This document shows positions 1 through 12,473 of a DNA stretch of 64,000 bases, piece after piece; the stretch's first letter is position 1; each line of letters starts with the position of its first letter. Origin of the DNA: Rutidosis leptorrhynchoides. Lineage: Eukaryota; Streptophyta; Magnoliopsida; Asterales; Asteraceae. The stretch covers positions 19,322,001 to 19,386,000 of the forward strand of contig NC_092340.1 of the NCBI RefSeq assembly GCF_046630445.1. The letters run 5' to 3'. The notes beneath the pieces were generated by a model. It did no database searches and was not told the origin of the DNA. It saw nothing but the letters and a program-made list of their open reading frames with translations. The translations under genes were made by a program, and so were the position numbers.

Positions 1-2620
1 TCTTTAGGATTCGCGTCAATTAGGGTGTCTGTTCCCTAATTCTTAGATTACCAGACTTAATAAAAAGGGGCATATTCGATTTCGATAATTCAACCATAGA
101 ATGTAGTTTCACATACTTGTGTCTATTTTGTAAATCATTTATAAAACCTGCATGTATTCTCATCCCAAAAATATTAGATTTTAAAAGTGGGACTATAACT
201 CACTTTCACAGATTTTTACTTCGTCGGGAAGTAAGACTTGGCCACTGGTTGATTCACGAACCTATAACAATATATACATATATATCAAAGTATGTTCAAA
301 ATATATTTACAACACTTTTAATATATTTTAATGTTTTAAGTTTATTAAGTCAGCTGTCCTCATTAGTAACCTACAACTAGTTGTCCACAGTTAGATGTAC
401 AGAAATAAATCGATAAATATTATCTTGAATCAATCCACGACCCAGTGTATACGTATCTCAGTATTGATCACAACTCAAACTATATATATTTTGGAATCAA
501 CCTCAACCCTGTATAGCTAACTCCAACATTCACATATAGAGTGTCTATGGTTGTTCCGAAATATATATAGATGTGTCGACATGATAGGTCGAAACATTGT
601 ATACGTGTCTATGGTATCTCAAGATTACATAATATACAATACAAGTTGATTAAGTTATGGTTGGAATAGATTTGTTACCAATTTTCACGTAGCTAAAATG
701 AGAAAAATTATCCAATCTTGTTTTACCCATAACTTCTTCATTTTAAATCCGTTTTGAGTGAATCAAATTGCTATGGTTTCATATTGAACTCTATTTTATG
801 AATCTAAACAGAAAAAGTATAGGTTTATAGTCGTAAAAATAAGTTACAAGTCGTTTTTGTAAAGGTAGTCATTTCAGTCGAAAGAACGACGTCTAGATGA
901 CCATTTTAGAAAACATACTTCCACTTTGAGTTTAACCATAGTTTTTGGATATAGTTTCATGTTCATAATAAAAATCATTTTCTCAGAATAACAACTTTTA
1001 AATCAAAGTTTATCATAGTTTTTAATTAACTAACCCAAAACAGCCCGCGGTGTTACTACGACGGCGTAAATCCGGTTTTACGGTGTTTTTCGTGTTTCCA
1101 GGTTTTAAATCATTAAGTTAGCATATCATATAGATATAGAACATGTGTTTAGTTGATTTTAAAAGTCAAGTTAGAAGGATTAACTTTTGTTTGCGAACAA
1201 GTTTAGAATTAACTAAACTATGTTCTAGTGATTACAAGTTTAAACCTTCGGATAAGATAGCTTTATATGTATGAATTGAATGATGTTATGAACATCATTA
1301 CTACCTTAAGTTCCTTGGATAAACCTACTGGAAAAGTGAAAAATGGATCTAGCTTCAACGGATCCTTGGATGGCTCGAAGTTCTTGAAGCAGAATCATGA
1401 CACGAAAACAAGTTCAAGTAAGATCATCACTTGAAATAAGATTGTTATAGTTATAGAAATTGAACCAAAGTTTGAATATGATTATTACCTTGTATTAGAA
1501 TGATAACCTACTGTAAGAAACAAAGATTTCTTGAGGTTGGATGATCACCTTACAAGATTGGAAGTGAGCTAGTAAACTTGAAAGTATTCTTGATTTTATG
1601 TAACTAGAACTTGTAGAATATATGAAGAACACTTAGAACTTTAAGATAGAACTTGAGAGAGATCAATTAGATGAAGAAAATTGAAGAATGAAAGTGTTTT
1701 TAGGTGTTTTTGGTCGTTGGTGTATGGATTAGATATAAAGGATATGTAATTTTGTTTTCATGTAAATAAGTCATGAATGATTACTCATATTTTTGTAATT
1801 TTATGAGATATTTCATGCTAGTTGCCAAATGATGGTTCCCACATGTGTTAGGTGACTCACATAGGCTGCTAAGAGCTAATCATTGGAGTGTATATACCAA
1901 TAGTACATACATCTAAAAGCTGTGTATTGTACGAGTACGAATACGGGTGCATACGAGTAGAATTGTTGATGAAACTGAACAAGGATGTAATTGTAAGCAT
2001 TTTTGTTAAGTAGAAGTATTTTGATAAGTGTATTGAAGTCTTTCAAAAGTGTATAAATACATATTAAAACACTACATGTATATACATTTTAACTGAGTCG
2101 TTAAGTCATCGTTAGTCGTTACATGTAAGTGTTGTTTTGAAACCTTTAGGTTAACGATCTTGTTAAATGTTGTTAACCCAATGTTTATAATATCAAATGA
2201 GATTTTAAATTATTATATTATCATGATATTATCATGTATGAATATCTCTTAATATGATATATATACATTAAATGTCTTTACAACGATAATCGTTACATAT
2301 ATGTCTCGTTTAAAAATCATTAAGTTAGTAGTCTTGTTTTTACATATGTAGTTCATTGTTAATATACTTAATGATATGTTTACTTATCATAGTATCATTT
2401 TAACTATATATATATCCATATATATGTCATCATATAGTTTTTACAAGTTTTAACGTTCGTGAATCACCGGTCAACTTGGGTGGTCAATTGTCTATATGAA
2501 ACATATTTCAGTTAATCAAGTCTTAACAAGTTTGATTGCTTAACATGTTGGAAATATTTAATCATGTAAATATCAATCTCAATTAATATATATAAACATG
2601 GAAAAGTTCGGGTCACTACA
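1..2620 (-). repeat. 3' LTR of Tekay-1 (partial)
   Basis: This stretch is nearly identical to 9852-12473. In element orientation it starts TGTAGTGACCCG (complement of the bases ending at 2620) and is followed outside the window by the missing terminal part. No gene is seen in it. A reading frame that is open in the other LTR copies near this place is broken here by a substitution. Confidence 0.93.
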
Positions 2621-2655
2621 GTACCTACCCGTTAAATAAATTTCGTCCCGAAATT
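2621..2655 (-). other. PPT-proximal conserved motif of Tekay-1
   Basis: Directly upstream of the 3' LTR lies a palindromic AATTTCGGGACGAAATT followed by TTAACGGGTAGGTAC. The same block precedes the 3' LTR of Tekay-2 (45061-45095) and of the LARD (34414-34449). The purine-rich GGGTAGG core next to the LTR is in the expected place for plus-strand priming. Confidence 0.7.
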
Positions 2656-5600
2656 TTAAGCTGTTGAAGGTGTTGACGAATCTTCTGGAAATAGATGCGG
2701 GTATTTCTTCTTCATCTGATCTTCACGCTCCCAGGTGAACTCGGGTCCTCTACGAGCATTCCATTGAACCTTAACAATTGGTATCTTGTTTTGCTTAAGT
2801 CTTTTAACCTCACTATCCATTATTTCGACGGTTTCTTCGATGAATTGAAGTTTTTCGTTGATTTGGATTTCATCTAACGGAATAGTGAGATCTTCTTTAG
2901 CAAAACATTTCTTCAAATTCGAGACGTGGAAAGTGTTATGTACAGCCGCGAGTTGTTGAGGTAACTCAAGTCGGTAAGCTACTGGTCTGACACGATCAAT
3001 AATCTTGAATGGTCCAATATACCTTGGATTTAATTTCCCTCGTTTACCAAATCGAACAACGCCTTTCTAAGGTGCAACTTTAAGCATGACCATCTCTCCA
3101 ATTTCAAATTCTATATCTTTTCTTTTAATGTCAGCATAGCTCTTTTGTCGACTTTGGGCGGTTTTCAACCGTTGTTGAATTTGGATGATCTTCTCGGTAG
3201 TTTCTTGTATAATCTCCGGACCCGTAATCTGTCTATCCCCCACTTCACTCCAACAAATCGGAGACCTGCACTTTCTACCATAAAGTGCTTCAAACGGCGC
3301 CATCTCAATGCTTGAATGGTAGCTGTTATTGTAGGAAAATTCTGCTAACGGTAGATGTCGATCCCAACTGTTTCCGAAATCAATAACACATGCTCGTAGC
3401 ATGTCTTCAAGCGTTTGTATCGTCCTTTCGCTCTGCCCATCAGTTTGTGGATGATAGGCAGTACTCATGTCTAGACGAGTTCCTAATGCTTGCTGTAATG
3501 TCTGCCAGAATCTTGAAATAAATCTGCCATCCCTATCAGAGATAATAGAGATTGGTATTCCATGTCTGGAGACGACTTCCTTCAAATACAATCGTGCTAA
3601 CTTCTCCATCTTGTCATCTTCTCTTATTGGCAGGAAGTGTGCTGATTTGGTGAGACGATCAACTATTACCCAAATAGTATCAAACCCACTTGCAGTCCTT
3701 GGCAATTTAGTGATGAAATCCATGGTAATGTTTTCCCATTTCCATTCCGGGATGTCGGGTTGTTGAAGTAGACCTGATGGTTTCTGATGCTCAGCTTTGA
3801 CCTTAGAACATGTCAAACATTCTCCTACATATTTAGCAATATCGTCTTTCATACCCGGCCACCAAAAATGTTTCTTGAGATCCTTGTACATCTTCCCCGT
3901 TCCAGGATGTATTGAGTATCTGGTTTTATGAGCTTCTCTAAGTACCATTTCTCTCATATCTCCAAATTTTGGTACCCAAATCCTTTCAGCCCTATACCGG
4001 GTTCCGTCTTCCCGAATATTAAGATGCTTCTCCGATCCTTTGGGTATTTCATCCTTTAAGTTTCCCTCTTTTAAAACTCCTTGTTACGCCTCCTTTATTT
4101 GAGTAGTAAGGTTATTATGAATCATTATATTCATAGATTTTACTCGAATGGGTTCTCTGTCCTTCCTGCTCAAGGCATCGGCTACCACATTTGCCTTCCC
4201 CGGGTGGTAACGAATCTCAAAGTCGTAATCATTCAATAATTCAATCCACCTACGCTGCCTCATATTCAGTTGTTTCTGATTAAATATGTGTTGAAGACTT
4301 TTGTGGTCGGTATATATAATACTTTTGACCCCATATAAGTAGTGCCTCCAAGTCTTTAATGCAAAAACAACCGTGCCTAATTCCAAATCATGCGTCGTAT
4401 AATTTTGTTCGTGAATCTTTAATTGTCTAGATGCATAAGCAATCACCTTCGTTCGTTGCATTAATACACAACCGAGACCTTGCTTTGATGCGTCACAATA
4501 AATCACAAAATCATCATTCCCTTCAGGCAATGACAATATAGGTGCCGTAGTTAGCTTTTTCTTCAATAACTGAAACGCTTTCTCTTGTTCATCATTCCAT
4601 TCAAATTTCTTCCCTTTATGCGTTAATGCAGTCAAGGGTTTTGCTATTCTGGAAAAGTCTTGGATGAACCTTCTGTAGTAACCAGCTAGTCCTAAAAACT
4701 GGCGTATGTGTTTCGGAGTTTTCGGGGTTTCCCACTTTTCAACAGTTTCTATCTTTGCTGGATCCACCTTAATACCTTCTTTGTTCACTATGTGACCGAG
4801 GAATTGAACTTCTTCCAACCAAAATGCACACTTTGAAAACTTAGCGTACAATTCTTCCTTCCTCAATACTTCTAACACCTTTCTCAAATGTTCACCGTGT
4901 TCTTGGTCATTCTTTGAGTAAATAAGTATGTCATCAATGAAAACAATGACAAACTTGTCAAGGTATGGTCCACACACTCGGTTCATAAGGTCCATGAACA
5001 CAGCTGGTGCATTAGTTAAACCAAATGGCATGACCATAAACTCGTAATGACCGTAACGTGTTCTGAAAGCAGTCTTTGGAATATCATCTTCTTTCACCCG
5101 CATTTGATGATACCCGAAACGTAACTCAATCTTTGAATAAACAGACGAGCCTTGTAGTTGATCAAATATGTCGTCGATTCTCGGTAGTGGGTAGCGGTTC
5201 TTGATGGTAAGTTTGTTCAACTCTCGGTAGTCGATACACAACCTGAATGTACCATCTTTCTTCTTGACAAACAAAACAGGAGCTCCCCACGGTGATGTGC
5301 TTGGTCGAATGAAACCACGCTCTAAAAGTTCTTGTAATTGGCTTTGCAGTTCTTTCATCTCGCTGGGTGCGAGTCTGTAAGGAGCACGAGCTATTGGTGC
5401 AGCTCCTGGTACAAGATCTATTTGAAATTCAACGGATCGATGTGGGGGTAATCCCGATAATTATTTCGGAAATACATCGGGAAATTCTTTTGCGACGGGA
5501 ACATCATTGATGCTCTTTTCTTCAGTTTGTACTTTCTCGACGTGTGCTAGAACAGCATAGCAACCTTTTCTTATTAGTTTTTGTGCCTTCAAATTACTAA

Positions 5601-7226
5601 TAAGATGTAGCTTCGTGTTGCCCTTTTCTCCGTACACCATTAAGGGTTTTCCTTTTTCTCGTATAATGCGAATTGCATTTTTGTAACAAACGATCTCTGC
5701 TTTCACTTCTTTCAACCAGTCCATACCGATTATCACATCAAAACTCCCTAACTCTACTGGTATCAAATCAATCTTAAATGTTTCGCTAACCAGTTTAATT
5801 TCTCGATTCCGACATATATTATCTGCTGAAATTAATTTACCATTTGCTAATTCGAGTAAAAATTTACTATCCAAAGGCGTCAATGGACAACCTAATTTAG
5901 CACAAAAATCTCTACTCATATAGCTTCTATCCGCACCCGAATCAAATAAAACGTAAGCAGATTTATTGTCAATAAGAAACGTACCCGTAACAAGCTCCGG
6001 GTCTTCCTGTGCCTCTGCCGCATTAATATTGAAAACTCTTCCGGGGCCTTGTCCATTCGTGTTTTCCTGGTTCGGGCAATTTCTAATAATGTGGCCCAGT
6101 TTTCCACATTTATAACAAACTACATTGGCATAACTTGCTCCGACACTACTTCCTCCGCCATTACTCGTTCCGACACCATTTATTCCTTTCGTTCTATTAA
6201 CCCCTGGTCCGTAGACCTCACACTTAGCCGCGCTATGACCATTTCTTTTACACTTGTTGCAAAATTTGGTGCAGAACCCCGAGTGATACTTTTCACACCT
6301 TTGGCATAGCTGCTTCTGATTGTTGTTGTTGTTGCGGTTATTATTGTTGTTGGGATGATTGTTGTAGTTGTTGTTGTTGTTGTTGTTGTTGTTGGGCCTT
6401 TTGTTGTAGTTGCGATTGATATTGCGATTGTTGGGATAATTGTTGCGATTATTGTTGTAATTGATGTTGTTGTTGTATTGGTGATTCTTATCACCGTTTT
6501 CCTCCCACCTTCTTTTGACTTGCTTCACATTGGCCTCTTCAGCAGTCTGTTCTTTAATTCTTTCTTCAATCTGGTTCACTAGTTTGTGAGCCATTCTACA
6601 TGCCTGTTGTATGGAGGCGGGCTCGTGTGAACTTATATCTTCTTGGATTCTTTCCGGTAATCCTTTCACAAACGCGTCGATCTTCTCTTCCTCATCTTCG
6701 AATGCTCCCGGACACAATAGGCACAATTCTGTGAATCGTCTTTCGTACGTGGTAATATCAAATCCTTGGGTTCGTAACCCTCTAAGTTCTGTCTTGAGCT
6801 TATTGACCTCGGTTCTGGGACGGTACTTCTCGTTCATCAAGTGCTTGAATGCTGACCACGGTAGTGCGTACGCATCGTCTTGTCCCACTTGCTCTAGATA
6901 GGTATTCCACCATGTTAACGCAGAACCTGTGAAGGTATGCGTAGCGTACTTCACTTTGTCCTCTTCAGTACACTTACTTATGGCAAACACCGATTCGACC
7001 TTCTCGGTCCACCGTTTCAATCCGATCGGTCCTTCGGTTCCATCAAATTCCAAAGGTTTGCAGGCAGTGAATTCTTTGTAGGTGCATCCTACATGATTTC
7101 CTGTACTGCTAGATCCAAGGTTATTGTTGGTATGTAGCGCAACCTATACTGCGGCTATGTTTGAAGCTAGAAAAGTACGGAATTCCTCTTCATTCATATT
7201 CACGGTGTGTCAAGAGTCGGTGCCAT
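2656..7226 (-). pseudogene. Tekay-1 gag-pol polyprotein, inactivated
   Basis: The polyprotein would provide capsid, aspartic protease, reverse transcriptase/RNase H, integrase and a chromodomain-like C-terminus for the particle and for integration. The likely start is the ATG at 7226. Zinc knuckles lie near 6060-6310 after an Asn-rich stretch, the protease DSG lies near 5935, the RT FIDD motif near 4935, and the integrase HHCC and DD-E region is at 3300-3950. The terminal part (2656-2916) has the Tekay-type ending with [12 protein letters not shown]. Breaks seen: a one-base deletion just after the start, giving an early TGA, a TAG at 7144-7146, and in-frame stops at 5461-5463, 4084-4086 and 3067-3069. 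Tekay-2 has sense codons at these places, so this copy cannot make its own enzymes. Confidence 0.93.
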
Positions 7227-7358
7227 TTCCTTCAAAATAGTCAAATGGAACAAGTTAATCATACAGAATATTAAGAGTAGTTAATAGTATTTCGTAGCAT
7301 AATATGAACTCATTTATAAAAGCTTTTTCTTCATATTAGCGTTTTATAAGTTTAAATT

Positions 7359-7379
7359 CGGGTAGTACCTACCCGTTAA
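7359..7379 (-). other. PPT-like palindromic motif upstream of gag (Tekay-1)
   Basis: The minus strand reads TTAACGGGTAGGTACTACCC, an internal near-copy of the motif that abuts the 3' LTR, extended into a GGGTAGTACTACCC-like palindrome. It lies about 130 bp upstream of the gag start. The same motif is in Tekay-2 (40253-40273) and the LARD (31756-31776). Confidence 0.6.
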
Positions 7380-7567
7380 GTTCATACTTAGTAGCTAATA
7401 TACAATTCAACTACTACAATTCTATATGAAAAACTGATTATAATAATATTTCGCGTTCAAACTTTTACACAATATTTTACAAACTTACAATATCGCTTAT
7501 TTTACATATAGCATGAAATATAGCACACAATAAATTTGATACAAGATGGTTGTGAAGATAATTCTAG

Positions 7568-8252
7568 CTAGTACACAAGTCGTTCAGCAAAGGCAATAAA
7601 GACACGTAATTCATACGTCCAGAAACAAGTCATGCATTCTGGTTTTACTAGGATTACTTCCCATCCTTGGTCTTGTGGAACATAACCGTTATGGCCGTTG
7701 ATAAGACAGCGTGTTGTAACGTCGTCAAAGGGACGAGGGTTACGTAATGTCCAACAGTCCCGTAACAATCTAAAAACCTCATTTCTTACCCCAATTACCG
7801 ACTCCGTCACTTTGTGGAAACGTTTTGTTTAATAGTTGTAGCCCGATGTTCTTGTTCTCACTTTGGTGAGAAGCGAACATTACTAATCCGTAAGCATAAC
7901 ATGCTTCTTTATGTTGCATGTTAGCCGTTTTTTCTAAATCACGAAGTCCAATATTCGGATATATTGAGTCAAAATAATTTCTTAACCCATTGCGTAAAAT
8001 AGCAATTGGGTTCCCCGTAATATATGCGTCAAAGTAAACACATCGTAACTTATGGATTTCCCAATGTGATATCCCCCATCTTTCGAACGAAAGCCTTTTA
8101 TAAATCAAGGCATTCTTGGAACGTTCTTCGAATGTCTTACAAACTGATCTCACCTTAAATAGTTGTGCCGAAGAATTCTGACCGACTCTAGACAAGATTT
8201 CATCAATCATGTCTCCGGGTAGGTCTCTTAAAATATTGGGTTGTCTATCCAT
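7568..8252 (-). pseudogene. Retrotransposon-borne F-box protein ORF (Tekay-1 copy, frameshifted)
   Basis: The first 150 or so residues (from ATG at 8252) carry an F-box-like N-terminus (LPGDMIDEILSRV, about residues 10-22). A Sel1-like helix pair with a KEACYAYGLVMF segment follows. The C-terminal part (7568-7810) continues in another frame and ends with PECMTC and a Trp/aromatic tail. Compared with Tekay-2 (39373-40056), an extra A in the CCACAAAGTG stretch near 7800 shifts the frame. The closest family known to me is the plant F-box proteins of the At2g35280-like type. It sits between the acidic ORF and gag, on the element's coding strand, so it is part of the element and not a host gene. 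Confidence 0.85.
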
Positions 8253-8394
8253 TTTGTGTTTTTATACTGTAAAATAGAACAAGAGTTAGATTCATAAAAA
8301 AAATACTTATTAATACAAGCAATTTTTTTTTACATATATCATAAAGCATAAGCACACTATATTACTTATATTACACCACACGAATACAACTATC

Positions 8395-9012
8395 TTATTC
8401 CGACTCGCTTGTTTCTTCTTCTTCTTCGGTTTTGGTTCGTTTTGCCAAGTTTCTAGGGATATATGATGTTCCCCTAATACGAGCCGTCGTTATCCACATT
8501 GGTTTAGAAAAACCTGGTGGTTTAGAGGTTCCCGGGTCATTGTTACAACTTAAGGACTTCGGGGGTTGACGATACATATAAAGTTCATCGGGGTTGGAAT
8601 TAGATTTCTCTATTTTTATGCCCTTTCCCTTATTATTTTCTTTTGCCTTTTTAAATTCAGTTGGGGTAATTTCTATAACATCATCGGAATTCTCGTCGGA
8701 ATCCGATTCATCGGAGAATTGGTAATCCTCCCAATATTTTGCTTCCTTGGCGGAAACACCATTGACCATAATTAACCTTGGTCGGTTGGTTGAGGATTTT
8801 CTTTTACTTAACCGTTTTATTATTTCCCCAATCAGTTCTATTTCTTCATCCGGTTCCGATTCTTCTTCCGGTTCCGATTCTTCTTCCGGTTCCGACTCTT
8901 CTTCCGGTTCCTCTTCGGGAACTTGTGAATCAGTCCACGAATCATTCCAATTTACATTTGACTCTTCATTATTATTAGGTGAGTCAATGGGACGTGTTCT
9001 AGAGGTAGACAT
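8395..9012 (-). CDS. Tekay-1 leader ORF: acidic protein with Glu/Pro repeats
   Basis: This is an uninterrupted 205-residue frame, starting about 200 bp after the primer site. The N-terminus is Ser/Asn-rich. Residues about 33-60 are a tandem SEPEEE-type repeat. The middle is acidic with Lys/Arg patches (KRLSKRK), and the C-terminus is basic (IPRNLAKRTK) followed by a Glu-rich end. No known domain is recognised. A clear homologue of 198 residues occupies the same place in Tekay-2 (38638-39234), with substitutions and repeat-number changes but no break. Function is unknown. The charge pattern would suit a nuclear or chaperone-like protein, but that is inference. Confidence 0.75.
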   Translation of the reverse strand: MSTSRTRPIDSPNNNEESNVNWNDSWTDSQVPEEEPEEESEPEEESEPEEESEPDEEIELIGEIIKRLSKRKSSTNRPRLIMVNGVSAKEAKYWEDYQFSDESDSDENSDDVIEITPTEFKKAKENNKGKGIKIEKSNSNPDELYMYRQPPKSLSCNNDPGTSKPPGFSKPMWITTARIRGTSYIPRNLAKRTKTEEEEETSESE

Positions 9013-9207
9013 CTATCACATAATATCAAACGCGTTAAGAGATTAATATATCACATAATATTCACATGTTAAAAATATATAGTTTCCAACAAAATTTGTT
9101 AAGCAATCATTTTTCAAGTAAACACGGTCGAAGTCCAGACTCACTAATGCATCCTAACAAACTAGATAAGACACACTAATGCAAAATTCTGGTTCTCTAA
9201 GACCAAC

Positions 9208-9219
9208 GCTCGGATACCA
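9208..9219 (-). other. Primer binding site, initiator Met tRNA type (Tekay-1)
   Basis: The minus strand reads TGGTATCCGAGC two bases inside the 5' LTR. It differs at one position from TGGTATCAGAGC, the usual plant site complementary to the 3' end of initiator Met tRNA, which is intact in Tekay-2. Confidence 0.85.
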
Positions 9220-9221
9220 AC

Positions 9222-12200
9222 TGAAATGTCCCGTTCTTATTGATTAAAAACGTTCCATATTAATTGATTTCGTTGCGAGGTTTTGACCTCTATATGAGAC
9301 GTTTTTCAAAGACTGCATTCATTTTAAAACAAACCATAACCTTTATTTCATCAATAAAGGTTTAAAAAGCTTTACGTAGATTATCAAATAATGATAATCT
9401 AAAATATCCTGTTTACACACGACCATTACATAATGGTTTACAATACAAATATGTTACAACAAAATAAGTTTCTTGAATGCAGTTTTTACACAATATCATA
9501 CAAGCATGGACTCCAAATCTCGTCCTTATTTAAGTATGCGACAGCGGAAGCTCTTAATAATCACCTGAGAATAAACATGCTTAAAACGTCAACAAAAATG
9601 TTGGTGAGTTATAGGTTTAACCTATATATATCAAATCATAATAATAGACCACAAGATTTTATATTTCAATACACATCCCATTCATAGAGATAAAAATCAT
9701 TCATATGGTGAACACCTGGTAATCGACATTAACAAGATGCTTATGTAAGAATATCCCCATCATTCCGGGACACCCTTCGGATATGATATAAATTTCGAAG
9801 TACTAAAGCATCCGGTACTTTGGATGGGGTTTGTTAGGCCCAATAGATCTATCTTTAGGATTCGCGTCAATTAGGGTGTCTGTTCCCTAATTCTTAGATT
9901 ACTAGACTTAATAAAAAGGGGCATATTCGATTTCGATAATTCAACCATAGAATGTAGTTTCACGTACTTGTGTCTATTTTGTAAATCATTTATAAAACCT
10001 GCATGTATTCTCATCCCAAAAATATTAGATTTTAAAAGTGGGACTATTACTCACTTTCACATATTTTTACTTCGTCGGGAAGTAAGACTTGGCCACTGGT
10101 TGATTCACGAACCTATAACAATATATACATATATATATCAAAGTATGTTCAAAATATATTTACAACACTTTTAATATATTTTAATGTTTTAAGTTTATTA
10201 AGTCAGCTGTCCTCATTAGTAACCTACAACTAGTTGTCCACAGTTAGATGTACAGAAATAAATCGATAAATATTATCTTGAATCAATCCACGACCCAGTG
10301 TATATGTATCTCAGTATTGATCACAACTCAAACTATATATATTTTGGAATCAACCTCAACCCTGTATAGCTAACTCCAACATTCACATATAGAGTGTCTA
10401 TGGTTGTTCCGAAATATATATAGATGTGTCGACAAGATAGGTCGAAATATTGTATACGTGTCTATGGTATCTCAAGATTACATAATATACAATACAAGTT
10501 GATTAAGTTATGGTTGGAATAGATTTGTTACCAATTTTCACGTAGCTAAAATGAGAAAAATTATCCAATCTTGTTTTACCCATAACTTCTTCATTTTAAA
10601 TCCGTTTTGAGTGAATCAAATTGATATGGTTTCATATTGAACTCTATTTTATGAATCTAAACAGAAAAAGTATAGGTTTATAGTCGTAAAAATAAGTTAC
10701 AAGTCGTTTTTGTAAAGGTAGTCATTTCAGTCGAAAGAACGACGTCTAGATGACCATTTTAGAAAACATACTTCCACTTTGAGTTTAACCATAGTTTTTG
10801 GATATAGTTTCATGTTCATAATAAAAATCATTTTCTCAGAATAACAACTTTTAAATCAAAGTTTATCATAGTTTTTAATTAACTAACCCAAAACAGCCCG
10901 CGGTGTTACTACGACGGCGTAAATCCGGTTTTACGGTGTTTTTCGTGTTTCCAGGTTTTAAATCATTAAGTTAGCATATCATATAGATATAGAACATGTG
11001 TTTAGTTGATTTTAAAAAGTCAAGTTAGAAGGATTAACTTTTGTTTGGAACAAGTTTAGAATTAACTAAACTATGTTCTAGTGATTACAAGTTTAAACCT
11101 TCGGATAAGATAGCTTTATATGTATGAATTGAATGATGTTATGAACATCATTACTACCTTAAGTTCCTTGGATAAACCTACTGGAAAAGTGAAAAATGGA
11201 TCTAGCTTCAACGGATCCTTGGATGGCTCGAAGTTCTTGAAGCAGAATCATGACACGAAAACAAGTTCAAGTAAGATCATCACTTGAAATAAGATTGTTA
11301 TAGTTATAGAAATTGAACCAAAGTTTGAATATGATTATTACCTTGTATTAGAATGATAACCTACTGTAAGAAACAAAGATTTCTTGAGGTTGGATGATCA
11401 CCTTACAAGATTGAAAGTGAGCTAGTAAACTTGAAAGTATTCTTGATTTTATGTAACTAGAACTTGTAGAATATATGAAGAACACTTAGAACTTGAAGAT
11501 AGAACTTGAGAGAGATCAATTAGATGAATAAAATTGAAGAATGAAAGTGTTTTTAGGTGTTTTTGGTCGTTGGTGTATGGATTAGATATAAAGGATATGT
11601 AATTTTGTTTTCATGTAAATAAGTCATGAATGATTACTCATATTTTTGTAATTTTATGAGATATTTCATGCTAGTTGCCAAATGATGGTTCCCACATGTA
11701 TTAGGTGACTCACATGGGCTGCTAAGAGCTGATCATTGGAGTGTATATACCAATAGTACATACATCTAAAAGCTGTGTATTGTACGAGTACGAATACGGG
11801 TGCATACGAGTAGAATTGTTGATGAAACTGAACGAGGATGTAATTGTAAGCATTTTTGTTAAGTAGAAGTATTTTGATAAGTGTATTGAAGTCTTTCAAA
11901 AGTGTATAAATACATATTAAAACACTACATGTATATACATTTTAACTGAGTCGTTAAGTCATCGTTAGTCGTTACATGTAAGTGTTGTTTTGAAACCTTT
12001 AGGTTAACGATCTTGTTAAATGTTGTTAACCCAATGTTTATAATATCAAATGAGATTTTAAATTATTATATTATCATGATATTATCATGTATGAATATCT
12101 CTTAATATGATATATATACATTAAATGTCTTTACAACGATAATCGTTACATATATGTCTCGTTTAAAAATCATTAAGTTAGTAGTCTTGTTTTTACATAT

Positions 12201-12473
12201 GTAGTTCATTGTTAATATACTTAATGATATGTTTACTTATCATAGTATCATTTTAACTATATATATATCCATATATATGTCATCATATAGTTTTTACAAG
12301 TTTTAACGTTCGTGAATCACCGGTCAACTTGGGTGGTCAATTGTCTATATGAAACATATTTCAATTAATCAAGTCTTAACAAGTTTGATTGCTTAACATG
12401 TTGGAAACATTTAATCATGTAAATATCAATCTCAATTAATATATATAAACATGGAAAAGTTCGGGTCACTACA
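9222..12473 (-). repeat. 5' LTR of Tekay-1 (3252 bp)
   Basis: The plus-strand ends are TGAAATGTCCCG and GGGTCACTACA, so in element orientation it starts TGTAGTGACCCG and ends GGGACATTTCA. It matches 1-2620 and the LTRs at 35146-38429, 45096-48378 and 56543-60072. It contains an AT-rich U3, an AATAAA inside a short inverted repeat and a GAGGT-loop-ACCTC hairpin near its 3' end. Confidence 0.95.

Larger units (their letters stand above)
1..12473 (-). mobile_element. Tekay-1: Tekay-like Ty3/gypsy chromovirus, left end outside window
   Basis: The order on the minus strand is 5' LTR (9222-12473), primer site, acidic ORF, F-box ORF, gag-pol, PPT-like motif and 3' LTR (1-2620, incomplete). Position 1 aligns with 9852, so about 630 bp of the 3' LTR lies outside. 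The LTRs differ by only scattered substitutions and a few short indels, so the insertion is fairly young. The gag-pol order (protease, RT, RNase H, integrase, chromodomain-like tail), the initiator-Met primer site and the LTRs above 3 kb fit the Tekay/Del lineage. It interrupts the 3' region of Athila-A. The right flank begins CAGCT (12474-12478), which should be the target duplication, but the partner is outside the window. Confidence 0.93.

Noticed and set aside
7226-7226. Using the internal start at 7053 for Tekay-1 gag
   Set aside because: Comparison with Tekay-2 shows that the protein extends upstream to the ATG at 7226; 7053 is only the first codon after a break.
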